Shown: piece by piece, positions 1 to 12,617 of the stretch | How positions within the stretch are numbered: position 1 is the stretch's first letter | Layout of the letters: each line of letters starts with the position of its first letter | NCBI GenBank assembly: GCA_003344405.1 | Contig: NOWV01000006.1 | Location: 372,001-436,000, forward strand | Length of the DNA stretch: 64,000 nt | Source of the DNA: Trichoplax sp. H2 | Lineage: Eukaryota; Placozoa; Uniplacotomia; Trichoplacea | Direction of reading: 5' to 3' | Notes under the pieces: generated by a model | Databases searched by the model: none | Seen by the model: only the letters and a program-made list of their open reading frames with translations | What the model was told of the DNA's origin: nothing | Program-made: the position numbers and the translations under genes

Positions 1-3000
1 TACTCTTGATTACATTCTACGAATAAGTAGATGACTAAAGATGAAAATGAAAGATCAATATCAACACAATAGACTTTAGCGTATCATAACCGAGGTCATA
101 ACCGGAGGACATTATTGCATCGATATGCTAAATTATCAAGCCTATTATAGTGAATAAAACGCCTAAGTATTAGTAGAGGTTTCAATTGAGGAAACTAAAT
201 GCTTACAATTTAACTAGTACGGGTATGAAAGCTAAGTATGAAAAAATGAGCTAATCAACATAATAATTTAATGAATTCACAACATCTACCGTACAAATTT
301 AATGTTGAATTGAAGTTACGCTGACAAAATACTGTATGCTGTGTTATAATTATTGTTAAAAATCATGGAAGAAAATAAAATGATAGTAGATAATCCTATG
401 GTTATAAATAAACAACTTATTATGATAGAGTAGGAAATAGTATTGTTATAAAGGTTTGTCATGTGAACACTAAATAACAATATCTTAACTTGTCATAATA
501 AAAGACAGTAACAATTATGACGATGAAGGGGTGGAGTAGTAGACGGAATAATGACTAACGTCACGATATCTTGAATAAAGTTTTGAAAAATAATTCTAAA
601 GATAGCAGAATATGCATCAAGCTAAAGCTGTAATCTTACACTGTAGGAATGATTTCTTGTGATTGAGAAATCATTAGCTTACTCTTCTGATCTACTCGCC
701 TGGCTATAATTTATTATCTTCAATTTCTTATCGTTTCAATTGCATTAGTAGACTAATTTAATTATTATACTGTATTCTACCCAAATCCTTCTTTATTATT
801 TAAGCTGATATTTATATCTGTCTTTTATTGCTCTAATCGCATACTAAATCAAAAATCAAGGAAATCAATACAATCCTTGGTAGAAGAACAATTCTTTACA
901 GTATTTTTCAAAATAACTCAAATTATATCAAGATATCTAAGAGAGCATTAGATTGAGTAATACTGTATAGATATTTCTATTTATTGTAGCAGAAACATTT
1001 GAGAATAGTCAGCCAATATATTTTCCTATCGATAAAATGCCTAGAAATTTTATCAAATTAATGACCGCCCATCAATATTAGTAGTGTTCTTACTACATCA
1101 TGCATGAATGCATGTCTATAATTATGATGATAAGAATGCAATAAACACTTTGACGAGCTAAAAATTATTAACATTAACTCTACAACCGATATCACGTAAA
1201 TATGCTTATACGTGGAAATTACTTTCTACAATACTCGTACATACCTGAAATTGTTTGCCTATACGATATTATCAGTTCGATCTTGTATCGACTACGCTAC
1301 TAAACAGCAAAGATCAAGCTCAGCTTAATGCAATTGACTAATTTCAAATAACTAAATATGCATTGCTATACAGCAACAACTCTCATCATAATGTGATATC
1401 GCTTACAGTATGTAAGAAAGTAATGAGTGGATATATACAAATACCGCTACGCGTCAATTTGTATATTAACAGTCTATCATGATTGCTAGACTTCAACTAA
1501 ATATTGCTTTATAGTAACAATAGGCATTAGTTAAACCGTGCTTTTAGTCTGTTTTAGTCACTATAAAATAGATTGAATCCTGTAATTGATCTATTTTTGA
1601 TAAGATGTTGTCTACAACATAGCATAGCAATGAAGAAAATGTGGTATTGACCGATCGATATTAAAAGTGTAACTAACCATTTTTATATTATTTAAACTTT
1701 TGATCATAATAATTTTAATTGATTGACTGATTGATTGACTGATTGATTGATTGATTGATTGATTGATCGCCAATACATAGAGTGATAACGTTATAAGATG
1801 GCTATATAACAATAACAATTGTTATTTGTAACAAATTAATATTTACTGTAATCATATTTGACTGTTAGAATTAAAATACAAACGTGATAGCTAGCCATCA
1901 AGACGGTAAAGTTCATCACCATAATAGCATGAATTTCCTAATGGGTAGTATAATTTTAGCCATTTATAAACTTCTTCTCATCAATATTGATTAGAGATAG
2001 ACGATTAAACTAAAGGCATCTGTTGTAGTAGCTAGTTTACAAGTCGTTGTAAAGCTATGCTGGTCAATTAACTCCATTGGTTGCTTACTATTCTATCCAT
2101 TATGATCTTAGCAGTCGCATGGATTATTGGCAAAAGACTAAAATTGATAATTGATCCTAATATCAACTTGGCAATCAATAGTCACCTATATCGCCATAGC
2201 CTTTACAGAAGGTAATATTCTTCCATTTGGTCTAAAGTGAAATAATATAAAAACCAATCATTAAAACAATATTGTAATGATAAGAATGCTCGCTAATAAT
2301 AGTAGACAAAGAAAGAATGTACATGATAATTAGAGATGGTAGAAATGAAATAAATAATAGAAATGATAATATTCAATCCTTTATCAATGCGATAACATTG
2401 AAAAAAATTTTGACACAAAAATAATAAATAATGATTCATAGATATGATTGATGATAAGCAGCTCTATCTACTGTAAATACAATCAATTCGGCCATCAACT
2501 AGTCATCGTACTGTATTTCAATCAATTAGACTACAAAGGAAACAGAATTATCGCTTTAAAGTACATTCTGTAGCCTAAAACAATTTAACGATAACCATTA
2601 AAGTTCAAAAGTAGAAAAATTTAACGGTAAGAAAATATTTAATACAGCTTGCAAGGATGAATCCAAAATCTACTAAAGACGTAAAAATGGAATAATCGCT
2701 ATTATTAGTACAATCTAAAAATACTCAAATCCCCTGCTAATTAGTCGACTGTCTGATCGTGCAGGCTAAAAAATTTCAAGCTAAAAATAAAATGATATTA
2801 ACATCAAATGAGAGAAGAAAAATATGAATATAATAAATGTCTATCTTCAATCAATTGATGTGAATGCTTAGCTGTTATTTTATTTTTTCTAACCTTTTCA
2901 CTTTTAACTATAGGTATTTTAGCAGTTACACTTCTTAATGTAAACATTAATAGGGAGGAAATATAAATATCATAACCTATGCAAATGGGATTGAAAGATC

Positions 3001-4960
3001 AATATAGCACAAGATTAAAATTGCCATAACATTTGGCCTATAGCGCGTATTGTATTATAATTAACTCATGGAATGGCATTGCCTAATGTTATCCATCCTT
3101 CATCTTACCTCCTATTGATAATTTTTATTGAATCAGATTACGATACTGAACTTGACCATTCTACAGAATATACCGTGCACTTATAGCAATATCTTATGGT
3201 TGATTTAGAATAAAATTGTAAAGTATTAAGCCTATATTAAGTATTATCTTATGAGTAGCTAGTGCAAAGAATACCATCATCTCTCATATCTATCATCATA
3301 TGATGCCTTTAATTGGATCAGATTATTACAGTTAACTCGTGCATCATGTATATCAACCGTTCAAAATAATACCATACTTGATTGTAATGAAAGTTTAATA
3401 ATTATAATATGTAGAGTTATACTACTTGTGCCTTACATGAATTGACTTTCTAAACTAGTTGTGCTTTACCTTGATATTAGCTATACTACGCGTACAGTGT
3501 TATTTCTATTAATACCTCATAATGTAGCATAAATTTATTGAGCAGTTGAGTACCTAGCTAGTCAATTTGATAAACTTCTATATGTACTCAGTTCAAGTAA
3601 AAATTGAGCGATGACATATCACAGCACGTAGTTATTGCTTATTACTTCCTCGTCACGCATTGAACTATTTTAGCTTTATGCTCTTTTGTAATAATAATGC
3701 TGTTGCAGCAGTGCAATTTCTTCAATTAAAATGCCTAATCTTGATTACCACGTACCTTCTTTAGTCAATTCGATAAATAATTCATTCACTAATTAATTAA
3801 TACAGTCAATACAAATGGCTAAGAGCAAAAGAAGATTAGACCAACAATATTAGCTAGAGTAATTTACACTGAGAGCTGCAGCAGTTGTTACGAGGAATCA
3901 ATATAATCGATTTTCAGTTACATTTATCGTATAGACAATACTGTGGTAAGAATATATTAGTTATAGAGTCATTCAGAAATAAAGAGTTGATTAAGTAATT
4001 TTAGATAATAAACTGTTATTCATAAAAGTAATATACAGCATTAGAAGATATTGATAACACAATTTTATTAGTATTACTATTTATAAACGCCAAATTATAT
4101 ACGTCCTTGTATCCAACAGATCGATGCTATGAAAAAATGTATACCACCTGAATGAACGCAGTCTTAATTATGACGCACAGCTTTTTTATCAGATCAGAAA
4201 TTTTGAATTTGTATTACTAAAAGCTAACAGCGATGACTAATACTCATGCCTTTGATGATGGAATTGTATATCCAATTATCAAATAGCCTAAGCGAGCAAT
4301 GATCTCTTGGTAAACGATGACGATCGCCACCGAGAGGATATTAAAATACAACCCTCTAAATAATTCTCAGTTTGATTACTGATATCACTGTTTATGACTC
4401 AAAAGAAACAAGAGTGTTCTTACTGTTAGAGAGAATTGCTGACTAATTTTCTTACTTTACATAAGACAGCAATCTTTTATTACCCAGTATTGTAATAGTA
4501 ATTTTAAGGACTAAATTAAATCGATCAATGTTATTTACTACGTTGGCCGTTGCATGTTAGCACCTAATCAGTCTATTAATACAAGGAATAAAATGTCCAA
4601 ATATAGTATCAATCCATGATAGAAGAAGTAGACTTTCACACTTATCGTCTTCCCTGCTTAGTTAGTAATGTATATGAGCCAGAAGACTTTCCTTACAGGT
4701 TATGAATGAATTAATTAATTAATTAATTATTATTATTAATTTACTCATTTATTTAGTGTACAGGCAATGTTGGGATTTTAGTAGGGATATTTTTTTATAA
4801 TTTAGTCCAGTAGATCGATAAAAAAGGACGTTATCCATTCACTATGATCGAATATCTAGCCAACGTAGCAATTCAACAACCCTAGACATTATTCTACATC
4901 GATTGCAGTGGTTACTTTGCTATCAAAGTAATATCGCAACTCACTTGGAATTGAATAGTC
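1..4960. other. Gene-free AT-rich flank
   Basis: No reading frame on either strand resembles a known protein, and I see no exon-like stretch with matching splice sites. The sequence is uniformly AT-rich with frequent stops. The only low-complexity tract of note is a TTGA-type microsatellite near 1.72 kb, plus a short AATT run near 4.71 kb. It could hold distal regulatory DNA of the downstream POU gene, but nothing in the sequence shows this. Confidence 0.6.
1719..1767. repeat. (ATTG)n tetranucleotide microsatellite
   Basis: About twelve tandem ATTG/GATT units, interrupted twice by GACT variants. The minus strand reads as a Ser/Ile/Asn/Gln repeat, which makes a 68-codon open frame here that I regard as spurious. 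Confidence 0.9.
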
Positions 4961-6467
4961 CCACTATTGATCAATATTGTATGCTTCTGTCAAGATAGAA
5001 GAGAATGGATCGATATCCATTGCTCAAAAATATTCTACAAGCTTATCATGTCACTCTATGGAGTTGATATTGGTTATCATCATCATTCAATCTATTGCAA
5101 AATATCTAAACTTATTTCTAAGTAAAATTGTCATCCTGCTGTTTACAATTGGTGAAAAAATGATCGGGATGACTGGAAATATAGTACTTTGCGATAGATA
5201 GATCATCAATAAAGCATATACAATCAGCTTGATATTGACGATACACAATTCCATTGCTAGCAGCCCCTATCCACTAGCAGAATATCATCCGTATTCATTG
5301 AATAGTACGATGTTTCTCCTACTCATCAAGTTAGCAAGATTTTACTTCTATTCCCCATGGCGCCATTTTTTATCTTCTTGACAGTGTAAAAGTAGCTAGA
5401 GATAAGTTGATAATAAACACGATATGAAGCTGAAACAAGAGTGAAAATAGAGAGATTGACTATACCATGATCAACATCAATTGAAATCGATTCTATCCCA
5501 TAGTCTGCATGACCCATTAGCAACAGTATGCTAAACAAGTGTGCGATCAACGTGTTTTCCAATTGGCTATTGTCTTCGACTACAATACAAGTACAATAGT
5601 GAAGACAATAGCTATTGTCTAGCATTGATTATGTATCAAACGATCGTTTTACTATCGATTCACCTGCAGTGGATGAAGCTGGCGTGTGTCACGTTTGTTT
5701 CAAATCATTTGTATGACAAGATGGCCTAGTGCAACTGTTTAAACATGACTTGTCCAACAATGCAAGAGAGGGTCTTTTCAACTGATAGAAAAAGCTTACG
5801 AGTACAGTCATGTAATCCACATTGTATTGACTTCAATTTAAATGATCGATTTGACTGGACTCACTGGATCGAATAGAAGCATGAATGATGAGCGGAAATT
5901 CTCTCCATCCAGAAATAGTCGAATTATCCATTGGATTATTTCGATGTTGATGAACAACATGAAACTTAATATCAATCCTTTGCTTAACATTAAATTCTAT
6001 TTTGTGTCATCCACACCAGCTGGTAAATTGGACCAGCACCGCCATGCAATGAGAAATTGGCATACGATCGCTTTTAACCTGACGCCAACTAGCTTGAAGC
6101 AATAGTAGCATCAGCCTAGGCCACCCCCACTGTCTCTCCATCAGCCGTCTGATGATGAAATATTACAATACCTTGTACTGTAGTCAAATGATCGCCAAGA
6201 TAAACAACAAGAAGAAGAATAACATCAATCTCAATGCCGGCCCGACCTTCCCCAAATCCTTTTCAATGCTATCAGAATATAACAGGTGCAAATACAGGTG
6301 CCAATCAACTTAATGCCTTGCAAGCAATTTGATTGCAAATCTTATTCAAGTATTCACCTTCGATCGGCTATATATATACGAGTTGATGACAAATTGGATC
6401 CACATTGAAGCATTTTGCATTGCGTTGGACGAGCTCAGCTACCGTATTTCATTCATTGGATCACAAC
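4961..6467. other. Interrupted open stretches upstream of POU4; possible 5' UTR or decayed coding DNA
   Basis: This stretch is less AT-rich than its surroundings and contains several overlapping open frames of 60-100 codons on both strands, none recognisable. On +, the frame opening at 5842 runs to stops near 6103-6108 and then continues, with only scattered TAG/TAA interruptions, through Pro/Gln/His-rich sequence to about 6393. A short C-x2-C segment is readable near 5680. This could be an eroded coding region, or simply the 5' UTR and promoter of the POU4 gene, whose first coding exon begins at 6468. I cannot decide between these. Confidence 0.3.
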
Positions 6468-9400
6468 ATGAATCAACATACTTTTGGCAATACTGAAATG
6501 ATTCTCAAACCTGAGAATACTTATAGCCGTTATGGAAGTGTTGTACCTAGGCCATCGGAAAGTTACGCTAATATTAATCCAAGCATTAATGTAAGTTATT
6601 CCAACTTTTCAACACATTTCAATTTAGTGGTTAATTGCTTTGTTACTTGTCTAATTTTTTAAACCCCCTTTGACCTCCTTTATATTCATATTACCGACAA
6701 CCACTTTTCTGGTTTTTTTCTTGCAACCTACTAACAGATCATAACGTGTAGATTGGTGTACAGTTTGATATTGCTACAATGATAAGGATCTTTTTCTGTC
6801 TATCTTTCGTCAAATTCACTTTCTTTTTAAAAGTATACATTTTCCTTCTCTTTGAATGTACTATCCCTCGCCATCTACCTATCTCCATTACAAAGATAAT
6901 CTAATCCAATGGTTTTTTTTTAGATTGAAATCATTCGTTATATTCTCTATTTTATTATCGTTAGATAAAAGATCAGCAATTAATAATCTTTTCTACAATT
7001 TACCATCTCTAATTGTATCCATCTACTGTCTTCGATCATTTCAAATTTCGACTTTATAATGCACTTGAGGATCAAATTGTAGTATCAATAGTACAATTGT
7101 ATTCAATACATACACTTATTACTATCTTGATAGTATCAATATTAATTTACTGCTACTTACTGCGTGCAGTATATTTACAGCTCTTTTCATCCAGTTAGAA
7201 AAATTAATCCATAAATGAAACTATTTATTGAGCTAAACGAACAAAAGTGCAATCGAAAATCAATACACGCGGTCGATAGAGCATAGCATCAACATCGCTG
7301 TCATTACTATACACTCCAATTTAAAAACTAGATTGAAAATGAATCCTCTCTATTTTTGATGTACTTTTTCAAAATGAATCTACTCTCTATCTTGCCTCTA
7401 TTTACTATATATTAGAATAAAATCACATGCCTTCATCCAATCGAAATTTTAAGCATACTCTTAGTGAATTGTTACACTGGATACTGTATCAATTATTTTA
7501 ATATCGATACGAATATATCAAACTAGCAGTTGGCTACTTTTCCTTTAACTTTATCATCATAGGATAACACCTAATTCTTTTACTAGAAAGTTTGCAGAAA
7601 AGCTAACTGCAAGTATCAAACATCCAACATTTTTCTGATGCAACATATAGACAACAAACTGCAGTTGATTACAACAAGGTTCAAAATTAACTTTTCGTGG
7701 GTGCGACCGTAAACTCAGTCTGATGAGTCAGTAGATATCGGATAACTAACCAACCCTTTATCTTAATAAATACGTCCTGACTATACATTATGCTATATAG
7801 TAAAAGGGAAGCTCGATTACCATCATCAATCAATCAATCAATAACCCATCCAACATTATTTTGAATTCGTTTTTTTTTCAGTCCTTTAACAGCACTACCT
7901 TCTTTTTTCTTTCTGCAAGAACATGAACTATGACTAGTAAAATATAATCGTTCCTTTTAACATCTGCACTAAAACGAGTTACAGACAAATAAACTGAATT
8001 TTTTGAAGGGATATTTAAGGCTAAAGATCAGCGACTAACTCATTTCTCCTGATAGATAGACTAGTGATCGATGTTCTAGTTTAATTTTAGAAATATATTT
8101 TAAAATTTCCATTGATTCTAATTCGTCACGTCGTTGTCAAGCCTTGATCTTCAATTTATTATCGAGTGTAAATACACGGATGAACACTATACACTATCAA
8201 GTCAGCATTGATATCAAGCCTTTCTCAACCCATTTCTATTTCTTGTCATTTTCCGTAAAAATATTTTTTCTATTAATATCAACATTAGAAAACAAATTCA
8301 TTATATCGTCATTAATCGTGTCAACTGCTATCAACTTTATGTTGACAACCATCGTCTACTGCCATACTTTTTTTATTATCCTTTGATAATTTTAATACAA
8401 GACAGCATTTAACGGTCGCAATTAAAATTGATGATAGTTTGTCTACTAATCGTCGCCTCTAATAAAAGTTGCGTATTCTCGACGTTAATCATGATACAAT
8501 GTAACTTAGTATAGAACCCCTAACAACAACTAACCACTTGAATTTAACTGATATTGTTCTCCAGGTTATACTGTAATTAGGTCCCATAGTCGCACTTTGA
8601 TCAATGCATAGAACTATTGTACTATTCTTCCATTCTTATTGTATATTCTATTCTGCTATTTTTTTGTTACTTCATTGTTTGACTGGTTTTGGCATTTTAT
8701 ATTGATACGAGCATATCAGTAAAATTATAAGAAAGTTTAGCATCATGTTATGATGGACATTTTCCATCATAAAATGAACGATAATATCCGTCAGTTAGCT
8801 TATATTTTGCCCCTTGTTGATTTCGATTTTTTGTATTATTGCTTAGAGTCAATTATAGAACATTACAATCATTATTTGTCCCCTAATAGATAAGGATACT
8901 CATATAAACAAAAGCGAAAGCGATCAATAACACAGAAAATGATACTATATAACTTTAGAAATATTCCGATAGTTTGACTGAGTATGGAAAAAGATCGATT
9001 ATCAATAAAAAAGAAAGAAAGAGGATAATTTCAAAAACTTGGTGCTTGTATTAAATGGATAAAGAAGCTCAATAAATATAATGTTATGAATAATTTCATT
9101 GACGTGTAATTGACGACTAACTTGATACTGCTATTGACGAGCGGGATAAATAATGGTTTTAACTTTGGTTTCTTTACTTATTCTTGTTTTGTCTGATCCC
9201 TTTCCTTAATTGACTTATTTTTCTTCGCTAACTAAAGGATTAGTTCAAATGTATTAATCGATGTTCGTGATCATCCTTCTTATTTACCAGTCTTGCAATA
9301 AATTTAGACTACTTTCGTCGATGGTATGACAAAATATTCAATTCTATTGCACCACTGATATTGTCGAACTAGCTTAACGAGTCTAATTTCTATATTTTCT

Positions 9401-12101
9401 CTCTGGTAAATGTTATAAAATTAGCAATTTAGCTTACCATTTTCAATATTATTTTTACTAATGAAGTGCATCCTATTTTATTTAAACAGCAATGATAATA
9501 AGTTTCATTATAGCGTCTATTGATCAGCATATAATAGATAGTAAAGAAATTCGAGATAGCTACGCCAGACTAAAATTGAAATCAAATTAGAAAATTTCTC
9601 TTTTTAACTCTTCCTAAGTTTCTTCCTATAGACCAAATACAATCAAGAAATAGCCAAATGTTTGAAAAATGACCGTATTACATTGATAATGAAAACTGCT
9701 TCGATCTTAAAGATATCACTTATTGAATACTAAGATGAGCTAATAAAAGCTTGCTATCGCATCCAACCCCACGATGGTAGACACATTTAAGAGAAATAAA
9801 CCCCTAATGAAACACTTAACAATATTCTGATGTCTTATCCTTCTTTCCAATTCTATCATTACTTAAATAGTAGTTAACATTTAGATATTTTTGGTAGTAA
9901 CTACTGGGCGTTAACAGTTGTTGCAAAGTAGGGCAGTGTTTATTCTACAGTACGATATCTGATGCCGTGGAATTATGACCGTAAATATATTTCTTTCAAA
10001 ATGCAAATTATCCCAATAGCTTGCGTCTATCCCATTCTAGAATAAAAGATGATTTTGTCCGTTTTCAATAAAAACTATAGTAATCTTAAATTTAAGCGCC
10101 ATATTTTCAATTTCATGGACTAAATTCGGCATGAATATTTAAACATTTCGTGACTTTAGTTTTACACCATTGACTAATAATCCTTTATTTCTGGCTTTAA
10201 AAATTTTTGAATATACAACAAGAGATCCATTTTCTTCAATATGTTGAATTATTATTGCCATTAAGTTTATTAATTATATACAATAGCAGTCTTCATTCCT
10301 TTTTGTAGTGTAACTGTTGGTCGATACATGATATTGCGTAAGTGGATCTTTCTGTGTTAAAATTGATAAACGTTACATATACTTCTAGCAGTTTTTTTTA
10401 AATATTCATTAACTGTATGAAAGGCCACTTTTTTCTACGATAATTTATCATTCAAGTATATGTTATAAAAAATTCGATTTACCTGTAGATACTCATAAGC
10501 TGCATCTAATTTTAGTACAAGTACATTATTATGCAAAATTATTTTCTATAATTTCTTACACAGTGAATAAAAACATTCTATTGATGTCGTTATTCCTATA
10601 CTAATACTGAAATTGATAAGTAATCTATGACTTTTTATAGTATACCATATGCTTTTATTTCACCTTATTTTATTAAATGACTACAATCATGCTTTATCAT
10701 TGAAACTACATAACAAATTCATGGTAGGATATGCAATAGTTTGGGACAATTTTAAAACTTAATTGGCATTTTATAAGCAGATTTTAAACGTCCGTGTAGA
10801 GCCTACTTTAAATCATTCCAAGCCATATAAATTACTGATTTTTCCTGCATTAATCATACTAGATAAGTTATCACTTCATGTGAATAAAAGGATGAAAACT
10901 TTCTATTTCGCAGAATTATTTATTTTCTAAAGTAATTGGAGTGACCTTCTTTCTTGTAATCTATCTATCCAACATATTAATATTATCATATGCTGTTATT
11001 TAATGAACTTTCAAGAGACTCGGCTAAACAAACAAGAAATGATCTAAACGCTATCATTGAAAGATAGAAGTTTGTGGTCAACTCCCATGTAGTAGATTAG
11101 ATAATCAGTATCATTCGCGTGAGCTAATCTAATTCTCTCAATCAATCTTTCTAATCATATCTGTTATTAGTATCCCTTGTTATTTTATACGACCTTTATC
11201 GTTATACTTTTTATCGACCTTGACCTTGATATCATAAATTTATTTCAATCCTATATTACCTACACGAGGTCTTAGAATTAATTAAACATAATTCAACTAA
11301 TTAAAGACAATTTTTTAAATATTATTTCATGATTAGACTGATGGTAATCCTTATTTAAAACGTCCTGAGCAACATGGCCCTGGACCTATCAGGACATTAC
11401 AATTTGATCAATTTCGCGGGCCTGATCATTCCAAGCATGATCGACGACATATGCCTTGCCATTTCACTACCGATCAATTTCAAGCTCAACTAGGTGCAAC
11501 ATTTAAAGATTCAGCTCTACATAACATGGTACATCATAGCCTCCTTGATCCTATGCGTAATGATGGCGCTTCCAATATGATTTCCATGCAAAACGACTCC
11601 CAACAATCGGATATCGAAAATGAGCGTTTGGGATTGGAATTGTTCGCTGAAAATTTCAAACAACGACGGACTAAACTGGGGGTAACACAAGCCGATGTAG
11701 GCGCTGCTTTAGGTAATTTAAAAATTGCTGGAGTCGGTTGCTTAAGTCAATCAACTATTTGTCGCTTCGAATCGTTGACATTAAGTCATAACAATATGAT
11801 GGCATTAAAACCAGTCTTGGCTGCATGGCTAGAGAAAGCAGAAGAAGTTTATAAATCCAAGCAAATGAGCGGTAACTGCGACAATACTATTATACCTCAA
11901 AGAAGTGATAAAAAACGTAAAAGAACTTCTATCGCAGCTATGGAAAAGAGGGCATTAGAAGCTTATTTCGCCATTGAACCTCGACCATCCAGTGAAAAAA
12001 TTGCCATCATTGCGGAAAAACTAGACTTACAAAAGAATGTTGTCCGTGTTTGGTTCTGTAACCAACGTCAAAAGCAAAAACGAATGAAATTCGCTCAATA
12101 A
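6468..12101 (+). CDS. POU4: POU class IV (Brn-3/POU4-like) homeobox transcription factor
   Basis: Nuclear DNA-binding transcription factor. Coding exons are 6468-6590 and 11337-12101, separated by a 4.7-kb intron (donor GTAAGT, acceptor at 11335-11336, phase 0), giving about 295 residues. Exon 2 encodes an unconserved linker, then the POU-specific domain (about residues 133-210, with GVTQADVG and SQSTICRFESLTLSHNNM), a short basic linker and the POU homeodomain (about 231-293, with WFCNQRQKQKR, Cys at homeodomain position 50). LTLSHNNM and the C-terminal KRMKF are typical of class IV, and the protein ends right after the homeodomain as POU4 proteins do. The start is the first ATG in exon 1; upstream in-frame codons lack ATG. 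Exon 1 is supported by the splice signals and phase, not by clear homology, and the POU-IV box is not obvious. AATAAA occurs at the stop and at 12112. The POU domains are near certain; exon 1 is moderate. Confidence 0.9.
6591..11336 (+). other. POU4 intron 1 (4.7 kb), no gene seen
   Basis: Bounded by a consensus GTAAGT donor and an AG acceptor in a TTAG context. It contains no recognisable exon. The open frames near 6.9-8.4 kb are low-complexity and hydrophobic, as expected from AT-rich non-coding DNA. It is an obvious place to look for enhancers because it is far longer than most introns of the gene-dense half. Confidence 0.6.
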
Positions 12102-12517
12102 ATATTATGCCAATAAATATTCCATCAAAAATGTTGGAAGAAAAATATCGAAATGAAGGAAAAGTTAAAATTGGGAAATTATCGTCATCCTTATTCAATA
12201 TTTGATTTTTATCTCGTTAATTTTATTTGTTTTTTTTTCGATCACTACCGTATTTCCCCTTTCACTTTCTCTTCGATTGTTGTGCATTCTAAATTTGTTC
12301 TTATTCTATCCATCTTTTCACTGGTTGATTCTTTGGCTCTTTTATCTGACAATGTTTTTCGCCTTTATTATATGTATGATAAATAACAACAGAAAGCTTT
12401 TTAGATTTCAATTTCTTTTATGATCATACAGTATGTTTGGATTGGAATACCTCTATGCGTTTTCCTCATACATATATGTATACAATATATTTGGATGTAC
12501 GTTCATTGAGAGTAACA

Positions 12518-12617
12518 TATATATATATATTTACAATTATTAATTACTGTATGTATCGAGATCTTTGCAAAGCACATATGGAAATATATATATCTATCTA
12601 TCTATATATATATATAC
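12518..12617. repeat. TA/TATC simple-sequence tracts
   Basis: Two AT-dinucleotide runs, about 12519-12533 and 12586-12616, the second mixed with TATC units. They lie about 400 bp past the POU4 stop, in 3' flank or 3' UTR. Confidence 0.75.

Noticed and set aside
1612-1818. 68-codon minus-strand open frame rich in Ser/Ile/Asn/Gln
   Set aside because: It is produced by the ATTG microsatellite; the repeated residues follow the tetranucleotide.
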